Part shown: positions 52,945 through 61,331 of the stretch, piece by piece | How the letters are laid out: each line of letters starts with the position of its first letter | Position numbering within the stretch: the first letter of the stretch is position 1 | Origin: Haemophilus_A paraphrohaemolyticus_A | GTDB taxonomy: Bacteria > Pseudomonadota > Gammaproteobacteria > Enterobacterales > Pasteurellaceae | Assembly (NCBI RefSeq): GCF_003253115.1 | Contig: NZ_QEQF01000005.1 | Location: 1-64,000 of the forward strand | DNA length: 64,000 nt | Direction of reading: 5' to 3' | The notes under the pieces: generated by a model | Seen by the model: only the letters and a program-made list of their open reading frames with translations | Database searches by the model: none | Told to the model about the DNA's origin: nothing | Made by a program: the position numbers and the translations under genes

Positions 52945-53390
52945 TGAAGAAAGTCAGTTTTTTGCAATTTTTATTTAGAATTGGTGATGACTATTTAATG
53001 TTTTTGCGAAATTTAACACCCGCTGTGTTGTTTTTATCACTGGCGTTATTTATGTATTCTGAGCTAAATTGGACACATTGGGCGTGGAGTAATGTGCTAG
53101 TGCTGTTTTTAAGTTTGGCTTCAGGATTTATTGCACTCAGCGTCATGGTAATAAATACTGTCGCTTTTGTACGCGAGATGCTGAAAACCTTAAGAACACT
53201 AAGCGGAGAGAGCGAACTTGATGAAAATATTGGTACGCTCTCATTATTTAAAATGCTTTGGGTGGAGAGCAACAGTAAACAACTAATCTTTTTTGCGGTA
53301 GTCAATATTGTTGCAGTATTTATGGTGTTAGCTTACGGCACCAAATATGCCTTGAATTTTTATAGCTCAATTTCAACATTAAATGATTAG
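52944..53390 (+). CDS. Small inner membrane protein, unknown function
   Basis: 148 aa with three membrane helices (about 26-40, 50-74 and 113-132) and a charged cytoplasmic loop between the second and third. Its ATG overlaps the stop of the lipoprotein gene by one base, and the phosphatase gene starts 9 bases after it. The lipoprotein and this protein may form an envelope pair. No family is recognised. Confidence 0.65.
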   Translation: MKKVSFLQFLFRIGDDYLMFLRNLTPAVLFLSLALFMYSELNWTHWAWSNVLVLFLSLASGFIALSVMVINTVAFVREMLKTLRTLSGESELDENIGTLSLFKMLWVESNSKQLIFFAVVNIVAVFMVLAYGTKYALNFYSSISTLND

Positions 53391-53399
53391 GTCTCGAAT

Positions 53400-54677
53400 A
53401 TGAAAAAAATAACCCTAAAATTCACCGCACTTTTGCTTGGCTCAGCTTTAGCAAGTAGTGCGTTTGCAACAGAAAATGGTCAAACTTCCTCAAGTTCTGA
53501 TTATGAATTAGAGAAAGTATTGATTTTCAGCCGACACGGATTGCGTTCACCAGTGGAAAAAGATCCGCAAGAAATGGCGAAATATTCCCCTTATGAATGG
53601 GCAAAATGGAATGTACCATCTGGCTATCTCACTGCAAAAGGGACGGTGCTAGAAACCTATTTCGGACAGTATTTAGGTCAATGGCTTTCAGATAAAGGAT
53701 TATTAACAACAGAACGTTGTGCATCGGGCGAAGGCATTTTTGCTTATGCAAATGGTGTGCAACGCACCATTGCAACAGGGCAAGCGATTGTTTCTGGTGC
53801 ATTTGCGGGCTGTAATGTTCGACTGCAACATCACGGTAAAATCGGTTCTGAAAAAGATCCAATTTTTAACACGCAGGCGCATAATCCAAGCCAAGACTTG
53901 ATTGAATCTGCAAAAAATAACGTTGATTTAACCGCTTTACAGCAAAAATTAGCGCCGAATTATGCACTATTAAGTGAAATCATCGATTATAAAAACTCAC
54001 CAAATTGCTTGCAAAAAGGCGAATGTGATTTAGGTGGAAAAATCGGTGAATACAGTGTTAAAGACGGCAAGTCGGTCAAGATTACTGGTTCTATCAGCAC
54101 AGGAAAAAAAATTGTCAGTGCATTATTGCTTGCACATTATGTGGGCAAGCCTGATTCAGAAATCGCAAATGGTCGCGTGGATAGCCAAGAAAAATGGCGT
54201 GCAATTAACGAAATTAAAAACGAATATTACCGCACGTTATTTAAAAACAACGAAGCATTAGCACAAAATGCCTCATATCCGTTGTTAGCATTTATCCAGC
54301 AACAGCTAAATAGTGAAAACAAAATTAACTTATTGGTTGGACACGATTCTAATATCGTCGCTCTGCTTGCAGCACTAGGTGTTGAGCCTTATGAGTTGAA
54401 TGATTCATTAGAAAATATCCCAATCGGCGGCAAGTTACTATTTGAAGTGTGGAAGCACAAACCCAGTGGGAAGCTCAAATTTAAGTTGGATTATGTGTAT
54501 CAAACCACCGAACAGCTGATTAACATCACTCCACTAAGTTTAGCGACACCACCAAACCAAACAGCATTAACCCTCAAAGGCTGTGAAAAAGATGAAAATG
54601 GCTTTTGTGATTACGAGCGTTTTCAACAGGTGTTGAGTGAGAGTGTTGGAAACAGCAAGCTATCGGGAAGTAGATAA
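53400..54677 (+). CDS. Periplasmic histidine acid phosphatase (Agp/AppA family)
   Basis: 425 aa with a Sec signal ending SAFA (23). The histidine acid phosphatase signature RHGLRSP puts the nucleophile at H46 in LIFSRHGLRSP, and the proton donor pair is HD in LLVGHDSNIVALLAALG. Members include glucose-1-phosphatase and phytases, so it likely frees phosphate from sugar phosphates in the periplasm. The C-terminus may be abnormal: the last residues run into a remnant of another gene in an overlapping frame. A Hin-type uptake core lies in the signal-peptide codons (53424-53432). Confidence 0.88.
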   Translation: MKKITLKFTALLLGSALASSAFATENGQTSSSSDYELEKVLIFSRHGLRSPVEKDPQEMAKYSPYEWAKWNVPSGYLTAKGTVLETYFGQYLGQWLSDKGLLTTERCASGEGIFAYANGVQRTIATGQAIVSGAFAGCNVRLQHHGKIGSEKDPIFNTQAHNPSQDLIESAKNNVDLTALQQKLAPNYALLSEIIDYKNSPNCLQKGECDLGGKIGEYSVKDGKSVKITGSISTGKKIVSALLLAHYVGKPDSEIANGRVDSQEKWRAINEIKNEYYRTLFKNNEALAQNASYPLLAFIQQQLNSENKINLLVGHDSNIVALLAALGVEPYELNDSLENIPIGGKLLFEVWKHKPSGKLKFKLDYVYQTTEQLINITPLSLATPPNQTALTLKGCEKDENGFCDYERFQQVLSESVGNSKLSGSR

Positions 54678-54783
54678 TTCTGATATTCATATCGCGGAAT
54701 ATATGACGGTGTTGCCAAGTAAAGAAGTGTTGGAACAGCGGTTGCATTTGGCTGTGGAAAGAGCAAGAGAAAGATTCAAGTAA
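54649..54783 (+). pseudogene. C-terminal remnant of a DUF1016 (YhcG-type) nuclease
   Basis: In a frame one base off the phosphatase, 44 codons read ETASYREVDNSDIHIAEYMT, then VLPSKEVLEQRLHLAVERAR and a stop. This is the end of a DUF1016/PDDEXK nuclease-like protein (the usual end being IAEYLTLLPSKEVLEEKLH...). All of the catalytic part is missing. It overlaps the last codons of the phosphatase, so a deletion probably joined the two genes here. Confidence 0.65.
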
Positions 54784-54802
54784 TTTACTACAAGGTTATT
54801 TT

Positions 54803-55288
54803 ATGAAAGAAAAAAATAGTTTTTTTTACCATGGTATAAATAAAATTGAAGGTGTTTCAAAGTTTGAAATTCTAGTCAATGATGAACAGGAAAATAGATC
54901 TACCATTGCAGGTAGATATATGTTCAAGGATTTAACTTTTGGTTTTATTGATATAACACCTACTAATGATAATCCTAGTGTTTTTACAAATATTCTTAAA
55001 TTTTCATTTAAAATTGATATTAAAAATAAGAAATTAGATTCTTTTAAGAAATCACTTTCTAACCTAGTAAATAATGACCTAAGAGATATTCCAACAATAC
55101 AGGTTAAGTATGAATATTTAAATAAAAATAACGATATATTTTTCGAATTAACGAATCAAGTTACATATACTTCAGAGATTAGAGACTCTAAAGATATAAT
55201 TTATCCAATGCTTGAGTTTTTATTACTATGTAGAGCACGGATTGCCCTTTTTATGATTGAGCATAAGAAAAGCAATGATGAAGGGTAA
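54803..55288 (+). CDS. Unknown AT-rich gene A of a two-gene cassette
   Basis: 161 aa, not recognised. It has no signal peptide. The predicted pattern is mostly beta-strands (FEILVNDEQ, RYMFKDLTFGFIDITP, FTNILKFSFKIDI), with a hydrophobic helix near the C-terminus (YPMLEFLLLCRARIALFMI). Base composition is much more AT-rich than glyQ or glyS, and it has no uptake signals, so it looks imported. It is followed at 6 bases by gene B, and both read with glyS. Confidence 0.65.
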   Translation: MKEKNSFFYHGINKIEGVSKFEILVNDEQENRSTIAGRYMFKDLTFGFIDITPTNDNPSVFTNILKFSFKIDIKNKKLDSFKKSLSNLVNNDLRDIPTIQVKYEYLNKNNDIFFELTNQVTYTSEIRDSKDIIYPMLEFLLLCRARIALFMIEHKKSNDEG

Positions 55289-55294
55289 GATTAT

Positions 55295-55816
55295 ATGCTT
55301 CAAAAATATTTTGGGAAAATTCTTTTATGCTTAATTATCTCAATTTTATTCGGTTATACACCTTTTGATTCTAGCGTAAATGACTATTTTAAAGATAAAG
55401 TCAGCAATGAATGGCTTTTAATAATAAAGTATCTAATTATTAACATAGCTATTCTAGTAGCTAGTGATCTCGTTGTTTATATTTTCTCAGATAAGGTTGA
55501 CCGAGTTTCACACTGGAAAGAAAAACATACCAATTTGAAAAAATCGTATGATGAACTCAAGGATAAAAATAAATCCTTAATACATTTTTTCTTGGGAATA
55601 ATAGAAAAAAGTGATTTTAAAGTTTCATCAAAGAAAGGAGATATTATTGATGAAATCTCCAACTTATTAGAAGACGATTTTAGAAACCACATAGAAAATA
55701 CTGACTTTAATATTCTTATAGAGAGATGTGAAACTATTAAAGAGTTAGTAATTAGTCAAAAACAATTACAAATTGTAATTAATGATATTGATATTATGAA
55801 TAAAAATACATTATAG
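55295..55816 (+). CDS. Unknown AT-rich gene B: two-helix membrane protein with coiled coil
   Basis: 173 aa, not recognised. Two membrane helices lie at about 8-22 and 41-65, then a Lys/Glu-rich coiled coil (72-98), then a helical cytoplasmic part ending in QKQLQIVINDIDIM. The layout (two helices plus a soluble sensor or effector part) is common among membrane effectors of phage-defence modules, but nothing in the sequence proves this. It has the same AT-rich codon use as gene A, a ribosome site AAGGGTAAG, and ends 10 bases before glyS. Confidence 0.65.
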   Translation: MLQKYFGKILLCLIISILFGYTPFDSSVNDYFKDKVSNEWLLIIKYLIINIAILVASDLVVYIFSDKVDRVSHWKEKHTNLKKSYDELKDKNKSLIHFFLGIIEKSDFKVSSKKGDIIDEISNLLEDDFRNHIENTDFNILIERCETIKELVISQKQLQIVINDIDIMNKNTL

Positions 55817-55826
55817 AGAACCCAAA

Positions 55827-57890
55827 ATGAAAGAAAACTTCCTAGTAGAAATCGGTACGGAAGAGCTGCCACCAAAAGCTCTCAAAACATTAGCGACCTC
55901 TTTTGCGGATAACGTTGAAGCGGAATTAAACCAAGCAGGTTTAACCTTCGATAAAATCGAATGGTTTGCAGCACCACGTCGTTTGGCGCTGAAAGTGTTG
56001 AACTTAGCCACACAACAGCCAAGCAAAGAAATCGAAAAACGTGGGCCGGCAGTGTCTGCGGCGTTTGATGCGGAAGGTAAACCAACAAAAGCGGCTGAAG
56101 GCTGGGCGCGCGGTTGTGGCATTACCGTTGAGCAAGCAGAACGCATTGCGACTGATAAAGGTGAATGGCTCGTTCACCGTGCGAAAATTGAAGGTCAGCC
56201 GACTAAAAACTTGCTTAGCGGCATAGTGGCAAATGCATTAGCGAAATTGCCAATTCCAAAACCAATGCGTTGGGCAGACAAAACCGTGCAATTTATCCGT
56301 CCGGTTCACACGGTAACTTTGTTATTGGGCGATGAGTTAATCGAAGGTGAAATTTTAGGTGTGGCAAGCGCACGCACCATTCGCGGTCACCGTTTCTTAG
56401 GCAAGAAAGAATTTGAAATTCAACATGCAGACCAATATCCACAATTATTACGTGAAAAAGGTTCTGTAGTGGCGGACTTCAATGAGCGTAAAGCAGAAAT
56501 TCTTGCAAAATCTCAAGCAAAAGCGACCGCACTTGGCGGTGTGGCTGATATTGAAGAAAGCTTGCTTGAGGAAGTCACTTCATTGGTGGAATATCCAAAC
56601 GTATTAGCGGCAAAATTCGAAGAACGTTTCTTAGCCGTGCCTCCGGAAGCCTTGGTTTACACCATGAAAGGTGACCAAAAATATTTCCCGATTTATGACA
56701 AAGATGGCAAATTATTACCGCACTTTATTTTCGTCTCGAACATCAACCCTGAAGATCCAACCGCGATTATCGAAGGGAACGAAAAAGTGGTTCGCCCACG
56801 TTTAACCGATGCGGAATTCTTCTTCAAAACCGACTTAAAACAAAAACTGGTTGATCGTTTACCACGTTTAGAAACTGTGTTGTTCCAACAACAACTGGGT
56901 ACATTGAAAGACAAAACTGACCGCATTGAACAACTTGCAGGCGAAATTGCAAAACAAATCGGTGCAGACGAAGCGAAAGCAAAACGTGCGGGGTTACTGT
57001 CAAAATGTGACTTAATGACCAACATGGTATTCGAATTTACTGATACGCAAGGCGTAATGGGTATGCACTATGCTCGTCACGACGGTGAAGACGAAGAAGT
57101 CGCAGTGGCGTTAAACGAACAATATATGCCACGCTTTGCGGGGGATGAATTACCAAAATCACTCGTGGCAAGTGCGGTCGCTTTAGCCGATAAATTTGAT
57201 ACCTTAACGGGGATCTTCGGCATTGGCCAAGCACCGAAAGGCAGCGCCGACCCATTTGCATTGCGTCGTGCGGCATTAGGTGCATTACGTATTATCGTAG
57301 AGAAAAACTTACCACTTGATTTAGAAGATTTAGTGAAAAAATCAGCCGCACTTTTCGGTGATAAACTCACGAATCAAAACGTAGTTACTGATGTGGTGGA
57401 CTTCATGCTTGGCCGTTTCCGTGCATGGTATCAAGATGAAGGCATTGCGGTGGATGTGATTCAATCGGTATTGGCGCGTCGTCCAACTCGCCCAGCTGAT
57501 TTTGATGCGCGTGTGCGTGCGGTTTCACACTTCCGTACTTTAGATTCAGCGGAAGCGTTAGCGGCAGCAAACAAACGTGTAAGCAATATCTTAGCGAAAG
57601 CGGATGCTGCAATCGGCGAGATCAATTTGACCGCTTGCGTAGAGCCAGCAGAAAAAGCCCTTGCTGAAGCTGTACTAGCATTACGTACTGAAGTACAACC
57701 GCTTATCGCACAAGGCGATTACACGGCAGTATTAGATAAATTAGCGAACTTACGCGCACCGGTAGACAGTTTCTTTGATAATGTGATGGTAAATGCTGAA
57801 GATCCAGCATTACGCCAAAATCGCTTAGCGATTTTAAATACGTTACAAGGGTTATTCTTACAAGTGGCGGATATTTCTGTTTTACAATAA
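55827..57890 (+). CDS. glyS: Glycine--tRNA ligase beta subunit
   Basis: 687 aa. The beta subunit binds tRNA and has a C-terminal anticodon-type (DALR) domain. The family start MKENFLVEIGTEELPPKAL and later RRLALKV, EGNEKVVRPRLTDAEFFFKTDLK and DPFALRRAALGALRII are all present. It pairs with GlyQ at 51336. Two Hin-type uptake cores (56526-56534 and 57170-57178) lie inside it, while the Apl-like GACCGCTTG (57627-57635 region) appears toward its end, where the mosaic may revert. Confidence 0.97.
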   Translation: MKENFLVEIGTEELPPKALKTLATSFADNVEAELNQAGLTFDKIEWFAAPRRLALKVLNLATQQPSKEIEKRGPAVSAAFDAEGKPTKAAEGWARGCGITVEQAERIATDKGEWLVHRAKIEGQPTKNLLSGIVANALAKLPIPKPMRWADKTVQFIRPVHTVTLLLGDELIEGEILGVASARTIRGHRFLGKKEFEIQHADQYPQLLREKGSVVADFNERKAEILAKSQAKATALGGVADIEESLLEEVTSLVEYPNVLAAKFEERFLAVPPEALVYTMKGDQKYFPIYDKDGKLLPHFIFVSNINPEDPTAIIEGNEKVVRPRLTDAEFFFKTDLKQKLVDRLPRLETVLFQQQLGTLKDKTDRIEQLAGEIAKQIGADEAKAKRAGLLSKCDLMTNMVFEFTDTQGVMGMHYARHDGEDEEVAVALNEQYMPRFAGDELPKSLVASAVALADKFDTLTGIFGIGQAPKGSADPFALRRAALGALRIIVEKNLPLDLEDLVKKSAALFGDKLTNQNVVTDVVDFMLGRFRAWYQDEGIAVDVIQSVLARRPTRPADFDARVRAVSHFRTLDSAEALAAANKRVSNILAKADAAIGEINLTACVEPAEKALAEAVLALRTEVQPLIAQGDYTAVLDKLANLRAPVDSFFDNVMVNAEDPALRQNRLAILNTLQGLFLQVADISVLQ

Positions 57891-57895
57891 AAACA

Positions 57896-57927
57896 TAAAG
57901 GGCAATGAAAATTGCCCTTTCATTTAC
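57896..57927 (+). terminator. Terminator of glyS
   Basis: AAAGGGCAAT and ATTGCCCTTT form a perfect 10-bp stem with loop GAAA; the T-run after it is short. Confidence 0.7.
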
Positions 57928-57950
57928 CCCAAAATAAGAAGGAAAGCACA

Positions 57951-58238
57951 ATGTCAAAAACTGAAATTTTATTTAGCAATAACTGGAATGTTCGCGTGAG
58001 TGATCCAGGTGAGGAAGGCAATGTAAACCACTTTTTTGAAACTGTTTATCTTACGCTTGAAGCCAAAATGGAGAACGGCAAAGCAACTTATGAATTCGTG
58101 CGTAAAGTGGAAGATGATGTGAAAGTACAACGCCAATTCACTGATTTAGATGAGCTGTTTGAGTTCTTAGGTCAATATTTAAGCCCTATTGCCTTGGGTA
58201 ATGTGGGCGTGAAGATTGGGCAGTTAAATCTTGCCTAA
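57951..58238 (+). CDS. Small conserved Pasteurellaceae-type protein, unknown function
   Basis: 95 aa, acidic, soluble and without signal peptide. It reads like a compact alpha/beta domain (WNVRVSDPGEEGNVNHFF, YLTLEAKMENGK, EFLGQYLSP). It resembles the DUF5377-type proteins of this family, but I am not certain of the number. The ATG at 57951 has AAGGAAAG upstream. The palindromic repeat copy 3 starts 6 bases after its stop, and xerC follows. Confidence 0.7.
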   Translation: MSKTEILFSNNWNVRVSDPGEEGNVNHFFETVYLTLEAKMENGKATYEFVRKVEDDVKVQRQFTDLDELFEFLGQYLSPIALGNVGVKIGQLNLA

Positions 58239-58244
58239 TTTCAT

Positions 58245-58338
58245 GTAGGGTGTGTGAATGAAATTCCACGCACGCAAGCGGTCTATTTTTTCTAAACCTT
58301 TGCAAAACGTGGGTAGAATTGCATTTCACAGATCCTAC
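58245..58338. repeat. Dispersed palindromic repeat, copy 3 (94 bp)
   Basis: Begins GTAGGGTGTGTGAAT and ends TTTCACAGATCCTAC. The inner part has CACGCACGC and ACGTGGGT-type arms. The centre holds GCAAGCGGTCTATTTTTT, a near-perfect Apl-type uptake signal with its T-run. It lies between co-directional genes, like the other two copies. Confidence 0.8.
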
Positions 58339-58373
58339 AAGTTGGTAAAATTTCTAAAAAATAAACCGCTTGT

Positions 58374-59285
58374 ATGCTCCATTCTGATAATCCTCTCTTC
58401 CAACAAACCTCCCCTTACTGGGACTATCTCCGCCTTGAAAAACAGGTCAGTCCGCATACGCTTAAAAATTACCAACGCCAATTATTCGCTGTTTGTGAGT
58501 TTCTTGATTATCAACAAGTGCAATCTTGGTTGGATGTCGATAGTTCAACTGTGCGTTGGGTGTTAAGCCAAAGCCATAAACAGGGCTTAAGTGCAAAAAG
58601 TATTGGTTTGCGATTGGTCGTATTGCGGCAATGGTTTGCTTATCTTTTGAAGATGGGCGAAATTAGCGTGAACCCTGCGGTAGGTATAAAAGCACCAAAG
58701 CAGCCAAAGCATTTGCCGAAAAATGTGGAAGCGGAACAGCTTTCCCAATTGCTAAATGTCGAGGCAAATTCACCGCTTGAAAAACGCGATTTAGCGATGA
58801 TGGAACTGATGTATAGCTCCGGTTTGCGTTTGTCTGAATTGCAAGGCTTAGATTTAGATAAGTTAGATTTACAAGCGGGCGAGGTACGTTTGTTGGGAAA
58901 AGGAAACAAAGAGCGAATCGTGCCTGTGGGTTCGAAAGCAAAACAAGCGTTAGAAGCTTGGCTTGCTGTACGTGGTGGATTTTCACCTAAAGATAATGCC
59001 ATTTTTCTGAACCAACGCGGCGGGCGGTTATCGCACCGTTCCATTCAGCTGATTATGGAAAAATGGGGCAAAAAACAGGGGCTAGAAGCCCATCTTAATC
59101 CGCATAAACTCCGCCACTCATTTGCAACGCATATGTTGGAAGGCTCAGGCGATTTACGTGCAGTACAAGAACTACTCGGACACAGTAGCCTTTCAACGAC
59201 CCAAATTTATACCCATTTGGATTTCCAACATCTGGCTCATGTGTATGACCAAGCCCATCCGCGAGCACATCGAAAAAAATCTTAA
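58374..59285 (+). CDS. xerC: Tyrosine recombinase XerC
   Basis: 303 aa. With XerD it resolves chromosome dimers at dif under FtsK control. The catalytic residues are R152 (SSGLRLSE), K176, H244 and R247 (PHKLRH), H270 and nucleophile Y279 (STTQIYTH). The end HLAHVYDQAHPRA is typical of XerC rather than XerD. An N-terminal SAM-like core-binding domain covers about 1-110. It is preceded by the palindromic repeat. Confidence 0.95.
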   Translation: MLHSDNPLFQQTSPYWDYLRLEKQVSPHTLKNYQRQLFAVCEFLDYQQVQSWLDVDSSTVRWVLSQSHKQGLSAKSIGLRLVVLRQWFAYLLKMGEISVNPAVGIKAPKQPKHLPKNVEAEQLSQLLNVEANSPLEKRDLAMMELMYSSGLRLSELQGLDLDKLDLQAGEVRLLGKGNKERIVPVGSKAKQALEAWLAVRGGFSPKDNAIFLNQRGGRLSHRSIQLIMEKWGKKQGLEAHLNPHKLRHSFATHMLEGSGDLRAVQELLGHSSLSTTQIYTHLDFQHLAHVYDQAHPRAHRKKS

Positions 59286-59364
59286 TTTTTTTGAGCAATC
59301 TTGCCGTCAATTTCCACAACAAGCGGTATAATTTTCAGCAAAGATTGCTAAATTTGAGACCGCT

Positions 59365-61236
59365 ATGACCGCCTTTATCGAAAACATTTCCAACCATTTT
59401 CCACCTCTTTACTTCGTGTTAGCCCTGCTTGGCATGGCGATTGCCTTGTTTATTCAGAATAAATTGCGGATGGACACCGTAGCACTCCTTGTAATGCTCG
59501 GCTTTGGTTTAAGCGGTATTTTGACCACCGAAGAAATTTTTGCAGGCTTGGGCGATCCAAATATCGTCTTGCTTGCCTTGCTCTATATTATTGGCGAGGG
59601 GCTAGCTCGGACAGGTGTGGCAAATATGATCAGCGATTGGCTGATGAGGGTGGCAGGTGCAAGCGAGACCAAACTATTGGTGCTGTTAATGCTTTCAATT
59701 GGCTTGCTTGGATCATTTATGAGCTCAACGGGTATTGTGGCGATATTTATTCCTGTGGTATTGGCAATTTGTGCAAGCATGAACATTTCTCCGCGTCGCC
59801 TGATGATGCCACTCAGTATGGCAGGTTTGATTAGCGGTATGATGACCTTAATTGCCACTGCACCGAATCTTGTTACCCATTCCGAGCTAATCAAAGAGGG
59901 CTACAAAGGTTTTCACTTTTTCAGTTTTACGCCGATTGGGATTATGGTGCTGATTTTGGCGATTGCTTATATGCTCGTGACTCGTCATTGGTTAAATGAT
60001 GACAAAATCGCCCCTAGCTCTCCCAATCATAGCGATGATTCTATGGCAAAACTGATTGAGGAATATCAGCTTAACGGGCGTGCCAAGATGGTGATTTTAG
60101 CGGCAGATTCGCCTTTCATCGGTAAAACAATTGATGAACTTAAACTGCGTTCGCTCTATCAAATGAATGTGATTGCGGTGCAACGTTTTAAGAATTTTAG
60201 CCACCTTACACTTGCCGCCTTCGGTAATACGCAGTTGCAGAAAAAAGATATTCTACTAATGGATATTGGCATCAGTGAGGAGGAATTTGAAGCATTATGC
60301 GAAAAGTTAAAACTGCAACATATTGAGTTAAAAGGTAGCTATTTTTCTACTCATGCAAAATCGGTTGGCATGGCAGAGTTGGCAATTAAACCTGAAACCG
60401 AAAGTGTGGGACGGAGTATTAACGAGCTTGGTTTTCGCTCACGTTATGGCGTAAGTATTATCGGGATTAAACGCGATAAAGCCATTTTGCAAGATAACCT
60501 GCTGACCGAAACAATTAAACCTGGCGATATTCTGCTCGTGATCGGCATTTGGTCGAAAATTGAAATACTGATGCAAAACCGCAAAGATTTCTTCTTGCTC
60601 ACACTGCCCAAAGAGAGCAAACAAGCCGTACCAGCAGCCAGTCAAGCACCGCATGCGATTTTTTCTGTATTCGTAATGGTTCTGCTAATGGTAACGGGTA
60701 TTGTGCCAAACGTAATTGCAGCCCTAATTGGCTGTCTATTGCTCGGTAAATTCCGCTGTATTGATATGAAATCGGCGTATGCTTCGATTCATATCCCAAG
60801 CCTGATCCTAATTGTCGGAATGATGCCATTTTCGATTGCAATGCAAAAAACGGGAGGGGTAAGTTTGATGGTGGAAGAGTTTATCCGAATGACTGGGGGC
60901 GAGAGCACCAGCTCATTCTTTATTTTGCTTGGCTTATTCGCCTTAACCACAGTAGTTGGGCTCTTTATCTCCAACACCGCCACTGCGATTTTAATGGCAC
61001 CAATTGCAATTGAAATTGCTAAACAGCTCAGCTATTCACCAACTGCTTTAGTGATGGTGGTGGCAATTGCTTCTTCTGCTGCATTTATGACCCCGATTTC
61101 CTCACCTGTGAATACGATGGTGATTGGTCCCGCGGGCTACCGATTCGGCGATTTTGTGAAAATTGGCGTGCCATTTACAATTATCGTAATGTTCGCCACA
61201 GTGTTGTTGGTGCCAGTGTTGTTTCCATTGCAATAA
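59365..61236 (+). CDS. SLC13/DASS-family permease with two RCK-C domains
   Basis: 623 aa. The N-terminal half has about five helices, with the SSTGIVAIFIPV segment and ATAPNLVTHSEL. In the middle are two TrkA-C (RCK C-terminal) domains (about 235-320 and 330-405), recognisable by IGKTIDELKLRSLYQMNVIAV and VGRSINELGFRSRYGVSIIGI. The rest returns to helices, with the SNTATAILMAPIA and SSPVNTMVIGPAGYR motifs. This fold moves sulfate or dicarboxylates with sodium. Substrate cannot be read from the sequence. It is a single gene with a terminator. Confidence 0.9.
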   Translation: MTAFIENISNHFPPLYFVLALLGMAIALFIQNKLRMDTVALLVMLGFGLSGILTTEEIFAGLGDPNIVLLALLYIIGEGLARTGVANMISDWLMRVAGASETKLLVLLMLSIGLLGSFMSSTGIVAIFIPVVLAICASMNISPRRLMMPLSMAGLISGMMTLIATAPNLVTHSELIKEGYKGFHFFSFTPIGIMVLILAIAYMLVTRHWLNDDKIAPSSPNHSDDSMAKLIEEYQLNGRAKMVILAADSPFIGKTIDELKLRSLYQMNVIAVQRFKNFSHLTLAAFGNTQLQKKDILLMDIGISEEEFEALCEKLKLQHIELKGSYFSTHAKSVGMAELAIKPETESVGRSINELGFRSRYGVSIIGIKRDKAILQDNLLTETIKPGDILLVIGIWSKIEILMQNRKDFFLLTLPKESKQAVPAASQAPHAIFSVFVMVLLMVTGIVPNVIAALIGCLLLGKFRCIDMKSAYASIHIPSLILIVGMMPFSIAMQKTGGVSLMVEEFIRMTGGESTSSFFILLGLFALTTVVGLFISNTATAILMAPIAIEIAKQLSYSPTALVMVVAIASSAAFMTPISSPVNTMVIGPAGYRFGDFVKIGVPFTIIVMFATVLLVPVLFPLQ

Positions 61237-61264
61237 AACTCCACAGCAGACAAAGCATAATAAA

Positions 61265-61303
61265 TAAAAAGGCAGTTTCTCTAATGAAAAACTGCCGTTT
61301 TTT
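61265..61303. terminator. Terminator between DASS permease and katA
   Basis: GGCAGTTT (61271-61278) and AAACTGCC (61289-61296), then GTTTTTTC on the plus strand, with an A-run before it that gives T on the minus strand. The two genes converge here. Confidence 0.8.
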
Positions 61304-61331
61304 CTATCTAATTGTTAGCTAAAAGCAAAGA

